A stretch of 64,000 nucleotides of DNA from Leptoclinus maculatus. Lineage: Eukaryota > Chordata > Actinopteri > Perciformes > Stichaeidae. How positions within the stretch are numbered: position 1 is the stretch's first letter; every line of letters begins with the position of its first letter. The stretch is taken from the NCBI GenBank assembly GCA_032191485.1, contig JAVDOI010000191.1:186001-250000 (forward strand), in the 5' to 3' direction. This document shows, piece by piece, positions 36,136-48,690 of the stretch. The notes beneath the pieces are model-generated. The model had not been told where the DNA came from. It ran no database searches and saw nothing but the letters and a program-made list of their open reading frames with translations. Position numbers and translations under genes: made by a program.

Positions 36136-37890
36136 GTGGAGTTTTACAATGTGAACACAGTCAACCTGAATGATGCTCTCCCAAACACAGACTGCAGACC
36201 TACAGCTGTCACTGAGGATGAACCTACTCTGTTGGATGAAGCTGTTGATGAATCAAACTCACCGACTCTAAAGACAAACACAGCCACTGATCGTCCTGAG
36301 AACATTTTACCTGAAATGTCTCCTCACACCACAGCTGTGAAACAACCAGAAGTCCTCATCACATCATTCCAATCACATGATGCTCCTCACAGTGAATCAG
36401 AATTGACTGCTGAAGTGATAAACCCTGTTCTCAGTGATCCCTCTGATAACATAATGACAGGAGAGTCCACCGACGTCACTTTTACATCATCTGTGAGACA
36501 ACAAGAGGTCATCTTCCCTGATACCCAAAATAAACCAGAACCCTCAAGTGAATTCAGTTTCCTTCCATCACATGATGCTTCTGTCAATGAATCAAACATT
36601 TCTCCTTCAATAATAAATACTGTTGCCAGTGATCTCTCTGATACTGTTTTGCAGGAAACCATCTGTAGATTGTCAAAGTTTAGTAAACACCAAAGGAGTA
36701 AAATGAAGAGAAGACTATTGGTCTCAGGAAAAACTCCACGAAGAAAAGAGAATCAGAAAAGGAAAGAAAGGGAAAAGTATGCTTCAAATATAGCATATAA
36801 AGCAAAGAAAAAATATCAAGCAAGCTGGAATTATCGAAACAATCCTGAATTTAGACAAATGAAAATAAATAATACAAGAGACAATGTTGACTTACAGCAA
36901 AAACGGAAAGAGTACATTTCCTCTCATTACAGAAACGATGATGATTTTAGACAGAAACAAAAACAGTACGTGGTCTCTGGATACAAGGACAATCCTGATT
37001 TTAGACAGAAACAAAAACAGTACGTGCTCTCTCGTTACAAGGACAATCCTGATTTGAGACAGAAACTTAAACAGCATCTGCGTTGGCCTGAAGTGATTGA
37101 GGCAATAAAAGGACGGCAAGGTGAAGAGGTCAATGTTGAAGGGCTCGACTGGTCAGCAAAGTGTGACATACTGAGAAGCAATCCAGTGACAACAATGCGC
37201 ATGTTTGATAAGCGTGTTGAGGCGTTATTCAGAGATTTGCTCTTATCTCCTGCACAGCCTCTCGGCAAAGTTGTTGACTATTTTTACCGAGTTGAGTTTC
37301 AGCACAGAGGAAGCCCACACATTCACTGTCTCATATGGGTAGAAGGTGCACCTGTGTTTGAGAAGGATGATGATCAGATTGTGTCAGATTTTGTGTCCAA
37401 ATACATCACAGCTCAGCTGCCTGACCCACATTCACAACCTGAACTGTACAAGAAGGTAACAGAATTGCAAATACACAGCAAAAACCACTCAAGGACATGT
37501 TTCAGAAGTCCCAGCTCTGGTTGCAGATTTGGATTTCCCAAACCACCTGCCAGAAACACAATCACAACGAGACCTGGTGAGAACGTTGATCCGCTGCAAG
37601 TGCAAATGGCAAAGTCAAAGCTCCAACCACTGAACTTGTTGCTGAATGAACCTGAAACTGCCTCACTCAGTTTGCAGCAGCTCCTAGCTCGATGTGACTT
37701 AACACTCCATGAGTATGAACGATGCCTCAATATGATCAACAAATCCAGTGCGGTGATACTGAAACGTGAGCCAAAAGACTGCTGGGTAAATGGATATAAT
37801 CCACATTTACTTGAAGCCTGGGATGCCAATATTGATGTTAGTTATATTCTCAATGCATATTCATGCTCATGTATCTCACCGGCTACATAA
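36136..37890 (+). pseudogene. Chimeric linker/basic-repeat/Rep reading frame of 584 codons, copy B
   Basis: Residues 1-215 are the acidic linker, and about 216-310 the basic repeats (only one complete YKDNPDFRQ unit plus flanking variants). At 37075/37076 (AAACAG|CATCTG) a deletion of about 1.74 kb relative to C joins the repeats in frame to the Rep core. That Rep part keeps [11 protein letters not shown], the HUH motif in [12 protein letters not shown], and [10 protein letters not shown]. The deletion removed the frameshifts that break A and C in this interval. A one-base deletion at about 37866 (GCTCATG against GCATCATG in C) then shifts the frame just before the two tyrosines, so the nuclease cannot be complete. 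The first start is GTG, not ATG. Confidence 0.85.
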
Positions 37891-37932
37891 CCAAAAAGGA
37901 ATCTGGACTTTCTGAGTACCTCAAAACAGTCA
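37891..37932 (+). pseudogene. Two-tyrosine motif remnant, copy B
   Basis: After the one-base deletion the sequence for [10 protein letters not shown] is still readable in another frame. It ends where the 951-bp LTR inserted. Confidence 0.7.
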
Positions 37933-38883
37933 TGTAGCGTAGGTTTTCTCACAACAGTGCACGTTGGGCTCCAGACGGGAGAATAGTAGGAATTCCACCC
38001 TGTCAATTTTATAAAGAAAGAGCACTGTGAACCGTTGGAGAGAGAACTAACCCGACCAGCCTGCGAACCCAGCTACAAAATGTACAATAATCAAAACTCA
38101 ACCAATTAAGGTCTTTCAGTTCAGTCAATTATAGTTTACTCAAAATCATAAATCAAACCAAAACAGAGTTTCTTTCTCTATACACAATTATACACAAAAA
38201 GATGACATGACCGAGTCCAGATATATAAATGAAATGTCCATGGAGTAATAGAAATGAATGAGGACTCCAGGTGAATGTGTGAATGTGGGTGGGTGTGTGT
38301 GTGTGTGGGTGTGTGTGTGTGGTTGGGGGTTGTAGGTCCGTTCCAAAACTAAAGGAATATCTGGCAGTTCACTGTTTGTAGTATGGAGGAAGGCAGTTAA
38401 TTTCAGGGTGTGTAAGTGTTTGAGGAGAAGAAGAAGGAGAAGCCTGGAGAGTTGCAGTTAAAAGGACTTAGCTGATGAATCCCCGAAGTTAAGGAGGCCC
38501 AACCTGGTCCAAGCTGTAGTAGAACACGACTCTCTTCCACCACCTGCTCCCGGGATCAGCACACCTCCAGTAAGGCCTGGTCCTCCAAGAAAGCACCGTG
38601 TGTTCAGTTGGTTCATGGATCCTTGCTCCTCCGATTTAGTTAGTCGTTGTCAACTATTTCTTATGGTGAGCTTAACAGGTCCAGAAACTGAATCATACCT
38701 TTTTTAACTCCATTAACACTCTCACTCCTCTCTGGTTGTTCTTCCATGCAGCTTTGGTGAGTTGATTGTCTTTTTCCCCTTCCCCCTGCTCACAGGTGCA
38801 TCTAATTTATAGCCTCCCTTTCCCCACCTTCTTTTCCTGTCAGGTGGGAAAAGGGCTGTTCTGTGCATTTCTGTTCTGCTACA
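37933..38883. mobile_element. 951-bp solo LTR, copy B
   Basis: Starts TGTAGC and ends GCTACA (6-bp inverted ends, TG...CA), flanked by the 4-bp duplication GTCA (37929-37932 and 38884-38887). The empty site is visible in C near 57020 (AACAGTCATTGAG). A minus-strand CTATAAATTA near 38805 could be its TATA box, so it may be in minus orientation. The family is not recognised. Confidence 0.85.
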
Positions 38884-39096
38884 GTCATTGAGAACTCCAC
38901 CAGAGACAACGTCAATGAATGTGATGAAATGAGGGAAATCATGCAAGCTTACTCTAAAAAGAGAGAGGTCAGTGCTCAGGAGTGTGTGACTCATGCCTGT
39001 GGCATTAAAATGAAGAAGTGTTCACGTGGCGTCATATTCATACCGACAGATGACAACGCACTGAAAATGAGTCGCCCCATGTCTTACCTAGAGAAC
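38884..39096 (+). pseudogene. Rep C-terminal fragment, copy B
   Basis: Same 71-codon stretch as in A ([20 protein letters not shown]) between two LTRs. It shares with A a His where C has Arg (CVTHACG). Confidence 0.75.
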
Positions 39097-40893
39097 TGTT
39101 GGGCCTGTTCAAAGAGGCATCCATGTTTTCTTCCAACAAAGGCCAGGCGGCCAAGGAAGAAGACCACACCTCCCCCAGCTCCCACCAAAACTGAATGCTG
39201 GCCCCTCATTGGCCAACAAGGGACCCCCCACTGGTTTACTACCTGGCTTTAAAAACAGCCGCGAGACTCGAATCAGCCCCTTTCCGTCTGAGCTCGCTCG
39301 GTGCCAGGAGGTCCACCAAGGAAACGTTTGCCTCAAGAAATCCTGTATAGGTCACTAGTAGATTCGCTGGCCGAACAGACTGTGTTTTATAATTTATATA
39401 TTTTTTTTTGGATCCTGTGCGAGTGAATTGATAACTTCTACGACCAATTCCTCCACCTTTAAGTGCACACATTGCCGGCGAAAGGACGCCAAATCCCCTT
39501 TCCTCCTCATCGAAGGATTCGCTCAGCCCCTGCAGAGGCTGAGTTTGACAATGCGCACGCTCGGAAGCGGCGTTTGCCGAGTTTGACCCTCGAAGGATCG
39601 ATCTCAAGAAGCATAAAAATAGTAAGAGTTATCTTGGTATCTGGGCTTAGAGAGTAGATCAGTTTGTGTGTTATTTCCTTTATCTTGTTTAATTAAGTTA
39701 CTGTAGTGTTATAACGTGTTATTGCGCAAGCATCGCGGACCGCGAGTCCCGTTATCCTGTGTATTTCCTGCTGTAACTGTGATTAGATCCTCACTGCTAG
39801 TAGATTCGGAGATTGTGATTTTATCACCTTAAAGACAGAAACCGCGGCAGCCGAACCTCGATTCGCAGACCGAGTTTCGGGGTGATGAAGAGCAAGCTTC
39901 GCGTTTCATCGCAGTGATACAGATCTGTTTTATTTTGGGATTATTTTATTATTCTTTTATTATTTAGTTTTGTTCGGTTTTATTCTCTCTTAAACCGGCT
40001 CCGTGAGTGGGGTTCGGAACCATAACTATCACTGTACAAGCGTGACTGCCAGGTTCGGAACCCGACCGCAGAGTTTACGTGAGAAATCAGCTGTTCTCAC
40101 ATCCTACAGCGGTGTCGTAGTATCGTGCTCAGAGCTCGATTCCCTCTCTTTCTCTCTTTCTTTCTCTCCTCCTACGAACACGCACACACATAGTTAGATT
40201 CACTGATTTTAGTCGACCATCCCAGACACTGGTTACGTAATCGATTGTCCCAACCCACATTGTGCGTCGATCCACGTGGTTACCTACGTAGCCACGTCCC
40301 CGCCATCTTGGTTGTTGACCAACAGGGCCCGGCCCCTTTTTGAGATTACCTCCCCCCTTCCACTGTCTGAGTAGCTCGCTCCTCCACACACGCACACGCA
40401 CACGCACACGCACACGCACACGCACACACGTACATACACATATACATATCCTCATCCCATGTTTGTTCATTTGACCTTAGGTATTAGACATATGATTGTA
40501 TGATAGTGTTTGTTAGTTTTGATATTATTTGATTTGATCATTTATTATTCGGATGTAATAAACTCTGTTATATTTTAAAGAGCAGTCTTTGTGATTACTG
40601 GTGCATATGTGTGTAATAATAGCTGGATGTAGTGGCCTGTGCTCGAACTTAAACCTTCACTTTTACTCCAAATGTAATAGTACTCAGACTATTGACATTG
40701 TGAGTGAACGCTAATTATGAGACTTAGTTTTATCGTTTATTATCGTGATTATTGGTCCCTGTCCGCAGGGTGGTGCCCCGTTATTACTAATAATCATTAA
40801 TAATTGTTACTGACATTAATAATTCTATTGATGTCAATAATTTAGTTTCTTAGATTGCTGATAACTCAAACACGCTCCTTTACGTTCCCAACA
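39097..40893 (+). mobile_element. 1.80-kb solo LTR splitting Rep from helicase, copy B
   Basis: Same insertion as 13142-14932, with GAAC duplications at 39093-39096 and 40894-40897. The identical site shows that it was present before the array copies separated. Confidence 0.85.
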
Positions 40894-41326
40894 GAACACA
40901 ACATCAGAAAGTGTAAATGTGTGGATGACATCTTTGACTGACAAATACAAAGCCAGACCTGAAACACCAGAGTTTGAGGAGATGTGTTTGGCTGATTTTG
41001 CAGCTACTTGCAGAATTGTCTATGGACAGCAGACAAAAGGTAAAGATGTGTTGCCTCTCCTCAATGAGATGGGATTTGTGCAAAAGAGGAAAAACGATAA
41101 ACCTGCTATCATCAGATTTTACCGCTGCTCACAGGAAAAATATCCTGAGAAGTTCTATGGCACATTAGTGAAACTGTACCTTCCTCACCGATCAGACCAG
41201 GAACTGAAAAGACCGTATTTCCCCACGTACGAGTCCTTCTACAACAGTTGTCTTGTTCAACTACGAGGTTCTGACCATCCTGAGTATGTCAAACACATTG
41301 TGAAACGAAACAGAGACAAAAACTGA
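40894..41326 (+). pseudogene. Helicase N-terminal linker fragment, copy B
   Basis: Linker between Rep and helicase (VWMTSLTDKYKARP, MCLADFAATCRIVYG). A 13-bp deletion near 41320 shifts the frame into a stop. Confidence 0.85.
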
Positions 41327-41911
41327 GGAGATTGAGAATGCAGTCGAAGAATTTGAACAGAACAGAGGCGTGATTGATGAATGGTGTAATCTGGCGCCAG
41401 AATCTGAAGTGGTCAGGTTGGAATGTATAGAAGAACTGGAGGTACGAGAGCCAGATCATGAAAATGTACAAGAGAATGTCCCAGAATACAGTAATCAGGA
41501 TAATGCTGTAACAGAAGTCAGAGCCGTCAGAGAGCCCCCTGTCTTAGACCCCACACTGTTACGACAGATGTATCAGAACCTGAACCAGAAACAAGCATGT
41601 GTATTCTATGCAGTTAGAGACTGGTGCATAAAGCGTGTCTGTGGCCTAAATTCTGAGCAGTTTTTCTATTACATCAATGGTGGTGCTGGAACAGGAAAGT
41701 CACATCTCATTAAATGCATCTACTCAGAGGCATCTAAGATACTGTGCAAACTTCCGAGACATTCTGAGGAGGCTGACATATCAAACCCCACTGTCCTGTT
41801 GACTGCTTTCACTGGAACTGCAGCATTTAATATATCAGGTACAACACTGCACTCTCTGATCAAGCTACCACGAAGTCTGAAACCTCCATTTTCAAGGACT
41901 TGGCAACAAAC
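41327..41911 (+). pseudogene. Helicase fragment with Walker A only, copy B
   Basis: Holds GGAGTGKSHLIK (Walker A) and LLTAFTGTAAFNISG. A one-base insertion (TTTTC against TTTC near 41891) shifts the frame, and the sequence then passes into an LTR-like segment. Walker B and all later helicase motifs are deleted, so no ATPase can be made. Confidence 0.9.
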
Positions 41912-42424
41912 TGTCTGATTTAGTCAAATTTAGTATTATTTTGTGCATGCTGAGCTGTACCCCTGCTAGACAATCCTGCAATAAATATAATCTGCATTTA
42001 AAGTAAATCTCTGAGAATTCATTTTGCATGAGTAGTAGAGTGCCTCGTGGTAGTAAAATGTTAAATCTATTGTATGTCTAACAACAAGAGTTCTGAATGG
42101 TTATCCAAGTTTCAAGTCCACTTAACAACCCCTTACGGTTTCCTAACCATCCTAACCGTTAAAACCTAACCTGGCAATTCACCAAGAGCACGGATCCAGA
42201 AGAGGAAAGCTACTATAACTGACGCGACTGGTGGAAGCACCTGGCCAGGGTGGCCCCTCGACCAAGTGTACATTTACCGGAGGAAGCAGGGTAGACGTCA
42301 GGAGTAACGGTAGTTAGCAGAGCCAGGCGAGTTTCCTCACCACACCAGCTTACCAACCTTTTAATAGAGAGCTGAGTAACTAGTACGCCCCGTATCGGGC
42401 TTGTAGAAACCCGAGGATCTAACA
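41912..42424. mobile_element. 513-bp LTR-like segment replacing helicase, copy B
   Basis: Begins TGTCTGATT and ends GATCTAACA, so it follows the TG...CA rule, and contains GCAATAAATA near 41980. It replaces about 1.18 kb present in C (60060-61238). There is no target duplication, which fits an LTR whose insertion or recombination was accompanied by a deletion. A non-LTR filler is possible. Confidence 0.55.
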
Positions 42425-43081
42425 CATGTCAATGACATCAGGAGCCATCATGAACTGTGTCTTGCAGATGTTTTGTGTCTCACAGAAACTCACCTTCAAG
42501 GCTCCTTTGTTGCAGACAGTCTCCATATAGAGGGCTACAATATGTTCAAACGCAACAGACACCTGTCCTACACAAATGTTCCAGAAATGGCCAACAGACG
42601 TGGTGGTGGAGTTGCTGTTTATGTGAAAAGCCACATTCAAGTGCGTGAAAAACAGTACATACATAATGTAACTGATCTTGAGTTTGTGGCTCTGAAGGTT
42701 GAAGCCCCAGTGAGTGCACTGATTGCAGCTGTATACAGACCACCAGACTACAGTGTGAGATCATTCCTGTCAAACCTGGGAAGCCTTCTGGACTCATTGG
42801 AGATCATGGACTGTCACCCCATTATTGTCTGTGCGGATTTCAACGAGAATCTCTTATCCAACACAAGTAAGCCAATACTTGAGCTCTTTCAGTCCAGGGG
42901 ATATGCACAAGTCATCACTACTGCAACCACAGAGAAGAACACACTGCTGGACCTCATTTTCATCTCTCAGCCACAACATTGTCTCCACTCTGGTGTGATG
43001 AAAACCTATTACAGTTATCACAACCCTGTCTACTGTGTCATGTCCTCTAACAGTCCCATAAAGGTATCAGCTGAGTTTTAA
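42425..43081 (+). pseudogene. AP-like endonuclease fragment, copy B
   Basis: Most of the EEP domain: TETHL, YRPP, then CADFNEN where A and C have CGDFNEN, so the conserved Gly of the GDFN motif is lost, and the same SYHNPV end. The longest frame (202 codons) starts inside the domain at 42473. Confidence 0.85.
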
Positions 43082-43567
43082 AGATCAAGACAAATGCAAA
43101 GTACCTGTAACTAAACTTAAACTAATATGTTCAGTGCAGAGATTAAGAAAATAGTTTATTATAATGTAGTGTATAAATAACACAGCATAACAGTGTGTTG
43201 ATAAAACATAACTCAATGAAGTATAGACTAATCGAGATGAACAAAAGTTAGTGATATATGTATTAATGACACATTCTGATTAAAAAATTATTGAAAGATA
43301 CAATGATAAATTCAAAAAGAGTATATTGTGATGACTATGTTTACTGAGAATGATGTATAGAATATAACAGACTTGCAGAGATTTAATTTATCAAGAGTAA
43401 TGTTCACGTAAAGGAAACCTAATTATGCGGTCACAAGACATGTTGGACTTTATTTAGTAAGTTGAATGGAATTTTGTTTGGTAATCATCTTTTCACAGTA
43501 TTGGACAATATTATGGGTAATATTCTTTCCAGGTAACCATATTGTTTTAAGCTATATTGCCAACACA
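43082..43567 (+). other. AT-rich 3' tail of the element, copy B
   Basis: Non-coding, almost identical to 17793-18278. Confidence 0.6.
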
Positions 43568-43629
43568 TTTTGGCCTGTGCATTTATCAGGGTGGGTTAGG
43601 GTTAGGGTTGATAAATGCACAGGCCAAAA
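43568..43629 (+). other. Hairpin with G-quadruplex-type telomeric loop, copy B
   Basis: Arms 43568-43588 and 43609-43629 and a loop with four GGG runs, unchanged from A and C. The two further hairpins follow at 43637-43668 and 43694-43731. Confidence 0.85.
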
Positions 43630-43734
43630 CTCTTTCAGCAGCTGTATACAACATTGTACACAGCTGCTAACATTTAGCGTAGCAAACATACATCAGAAAG
43701 TATGTGTTCTAGATGTAACACATACTTTCTGGTG

Positions 43735-43755
43735 TACCTACCAGCTGAAACCCCA
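43735..43755 (+). repeat. 3' inverted repeat of Helitron copy B
   Basis: Same 21 bp as 18446-18466. Confidence 0.75.
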
Positions 43756-45614
43756 CATTTCGATCCCAATCAATTTCACACTCTAGCAGGGCGGGTGGAC
43801 TTGCTAAAGACTGTTACTCATTTAGGTTTTCTTTCCCCTGGACCGGAGACACAGTTCTCCTGTGTCCTCTGTAATGCTAAGTTTCCTTTCTGATGGACCG
43901 GAGACACAGTTGTCCCGTGTCCACTGTAATGCTAAGTTTCCTTTCTGATGGACAGAAGACACAGTTCTCCTGTGTCCTCTGTAATGCTAAGTTTCCTTTC
44001 TGATGGACCGGAGACACAGTTCTCCCGTGTCCTCTGTAATGCTAAGTTTCCTTTCTGATGGACAGAAGACACAGTTCTCCTGTGTCCTCTGTAAGGACAC
44101 CTGCCAGCCTTGGCCTCACCTCCTTCAGCACTGTGAGGATCAGCTCACAGCAACCAAGATATGCTGCAAAAGACCAGAGACTGCAGCACTAACTGAACTG
44201 TCAATCAACGGAGGACTTATCACTGTTGGATCACATAGATACACATTTTACTTCCTGCTTGTCCCAGTCAGTCTTCCAAGCAGAGAATGAGAAAACACCT
44301 GCCTGCCTTTGCCTCACCTTCTGTCTGGCTCTGAGATACTGGATCAGCTCATAACAACCAAGACATCATGTCACCACAGACCAGATGCTGCAGCACCATC
44401 TCAACTGTTCATCAACAGTGGACCCACCACTGCTGGACCACAGAGACACGTGTTCTCCCTGCCAGTGTCGAGGTTTCTTCACAACAGAGCATAAGGTATA
44501 GTTTTCATATGTTACAATGTTTTGCTTTAATTGTGTGTTCATTCATTTATTCCCTTTGTATTAATGCAACAGTTTAAATGACACTGATGTTACAGCTAGT
44601 ATAACATTGTAATTTATATAAACTTCTTCCTTCAGGTCTTCCTCCTCTGTGATCCCTCCACTTCACAGTGAAGACACTCAGGACTGCACAGAGACCTAAA
44701 CATATAGAAGAAGCTGAACATCATGCAGCCTTCCTAAACTTCTCTGTGTGAAATGGCACTGGACATACATGTTGTCCTGCCCTGCAGCAGAATTCAAGGT
44801 ATTTGATTATTGTGAATTATGTAACATGTAAACATGTTTTGTTTCAGTCTTCAGTTTATTACAATAACTTTGTTTTCTCTTTTCAGGACCAGCTCCGTCC
44901 TCCTTCCTCAACATCACCATCTGTGCATCCATTGCTGTGCACAGTTCAGTTCAGTAGAGACTAACTACAGTTGATCTATAAGCAAGTGATCAGGTGTACG
45001 GCTGCAGGGAACCAAACTGCTGCAGATCCATCATCAGTCAGTCATCACTGTCACAGTGACACTTCCTCTTTTGTCCAGCATCAAGCTCCTCCCTAAACAA
45101 GCTGTACAGGTAACAGTTTTTGTTACTTCCATAGTACAATATCTCTCTTTGACCACAACAAAGAGAGTGCTTCTACAGCCACTGGACAGGTCAAAGGTCA
45201 TAATGTTTCAGCTCTTTCTATTATCACACTGACACTGAGCTCTGTTCACAGTTTGGTTTGTGTTAAGAACAGACAGATTCAACAAACAGCAACATACACT
45301 ACTGACACATGGACAGAATGACTGTCTCTCAAAACAACAGGACACCTGTTTATTTTGTTTGTTTCATCTCTACCTTATTTGGTCCAACAATGTATGTTTA
45401 TTTAATGTTTCATCACAATTTATATCTTTTACATTATTTTATTGTATTTATTTATTCATGTCATCCTTCCCTTTTCCTATTAATCAGTTTTCTAACAGAT
45501 ATATGAAAGATTAAGGATGAAAATGTGTCAGTTAGTTCAATTGCTACATGCATATGAACTAATTAACCTGGAGGAAAGGACACATCTTTATCCTAATGTC
45601 ATGAGTCATTAGTA
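43756..45614 (+). other. Inter-element spacer B/C with 55-bp minisatellite
   Basis: 1859 bp, exactly one 55-bp unit shorter than spacer A/B. The minisatellite (43840-44094) has five units, and the rest matches 326-1838. Confidence 0.85.
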
Positions 45615-45635
45615 TGGGGTTTCAGCTGGTAGGTA
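45615..45635 (+). repeat. 5' inverted repeat of Helitron copy C
   Basis: Same 21 bp; pairs with 62546-62566. Confidence 0.75.
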
Positions 45636-46287
45636 TAATCAAGGTTTTTCACATGTGTATACCTAGCCTGAGGGTAATCTAAACCCTATTGAAAATACAT
45701 ATATGTAAGCCCAGTGTTAAAATGTCAGACTGTGGAATCCAAGCTGAAGGTATTGTCTTCAGAATGTCTAAAACACATGACGTGGTTCAAAGAGTCTTGT
45801 CAAAAGATTTATTTGCAAAACGAATCTTTCCAAGCTCGTCTTCTAACCTTGAGTCAAACTAGTGACTCTAAACAAATGTTCCTTACAAGTAAGGAAAACC
45901 CAGCATAAACTGAGTTTAATGTTGAGATCATTTAAATGTCAATGTTGACAAGGCTGGCAGTCCAGGGCTACTGGAACTTGAAGTCTTGAACTACTGGGAG
46001 TATTAAGATCATAAAAAGTGAAAATGCATCTCTAGGCAATAAAGTGCTGAAAGCAGCAGGTTCTAATGAAAACATCATGAAACTGTGAAATCAACTGTCG
46101 TGAGTCACTTTTTTGAAGAAAATCTTTGAAACTATGTTTACTTTCAAAAATCCATGTTTGGCCTCTCTCAGCCTGAAACGTCTTTGAAGAGCAAGTAGCC
46201 ATTAGCCGGCTCGTTGCGGCCAAATGTGAGCCAGCTTTGGCCCATTTCATTTTTGCCATATCTGGCCCAGATTTAGCTGTTACAGAC

Positions 46288-46800
46288 ACGGGCCTATTCT
46301 GGCTGAGACATGGCTGCCGGGTTTATCGGCAGTCAGCACTGAAACAGGTTCTGGCCCATTAATGTCAGCCAAATCTGGGCCCAATCTGGCATTATAAACA
46401 CCGGCCTATTCTGGCTGAGACATGGCTGCCGGGTTTATCGGCAGTCAGCACTGAAACAGGTTCTGGCCCATTGATGTCAGCCAAATCTGGGCCCAATCTG
46501 GCATTATAAACACGGGCCTATTCTGGCTGAGACATGGCTGCCGGGTTTATCGGCAGTCAGCACTGAAACAGGTTCTGGCCCATTGATGTCAGCCAAATCT
46601 GGGCCCAATCTGGCATTATAAACTCGGGCCTATTCTGGCTGAGACATGGCTGCCGGGTTTATCGGCAGTCAGCACTGAAACAGGTTCTGGCCCATTGATG
46701 TCAGCCAAATCTGGGCCCAATCTGGCATTATAAACTCGGGCCTATTCTGGCTGTGACATGGCAGCCTGTTAATCGTCAGACAGCACTGAAACGGGCTGTG
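46288..46800 (+). repeat. 111-bp minisatellite, copy C (5 units)
   Basis: Units beginning GGCCTATTCTGGCTG near 46291, 46403, 46515, 46626 and 46739. This is two units more than in A. Confidence 0.9.
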
Positions 46801-47393
46801 GCTTAGAGTGCGTGATGTCAGCGCTAGTGAAGAGGAGCTTGAAATTCTTATGAAAAAAAGATTTGTCTTTTGCCACCGACTCCACAATTTTCACTCTTCA
46901 TGCATAATTTCTGGATGTAAAAGTAGCTAATCTTGTCCTTGTCGTAAAAAACTGACTGTGGAATCCCACAGACTTACACATTTGGCACAGTAGCCTTTAA
47001 TTGAGAGGAAAACCAAGTTTCTGCTCCATAGAGACCAATGTTAAATCTCGCTTCAAGAACATTTTCCACAGAACACGGTACCCCATTTCTAAATCGCCAT
47101 TGAAGCCACATTTCTTACACTACAGACACAATTTTCACAGGATCTGTTTTTCAAAATATTCCTTCCTCTCAATTTCCAATATTGGAGCAATAGGAGCTAC
47201 GGTTATGGGAATTTTGAGGATTTGTTTGAGAGTTGTTTCACAGTTTTATCTCCATTAAAAGACTGCAGGCACACAGGTGTTTGTAATTAGTGATGTTTAT
47301 AAACACAGACTCAGACACACAGGCACATACACTCCTCTCCCTCTCTCTGTGTGTCTCTCTCATACAATCATTCAGGTCTTAGAGGACTTTTTG

Positions 47394-48690
<1,297 letters not shown>

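Noticed and set aside
37933..38883. A hAT-type DNA transposon with an 8-bp target duplication
   Set aside because: ACAGTCAT does occur on both sides, but four of those bases overlap the TG...CA ends; the LTR reading with GTCA duplication and 6-bp inverted ends is simpler.
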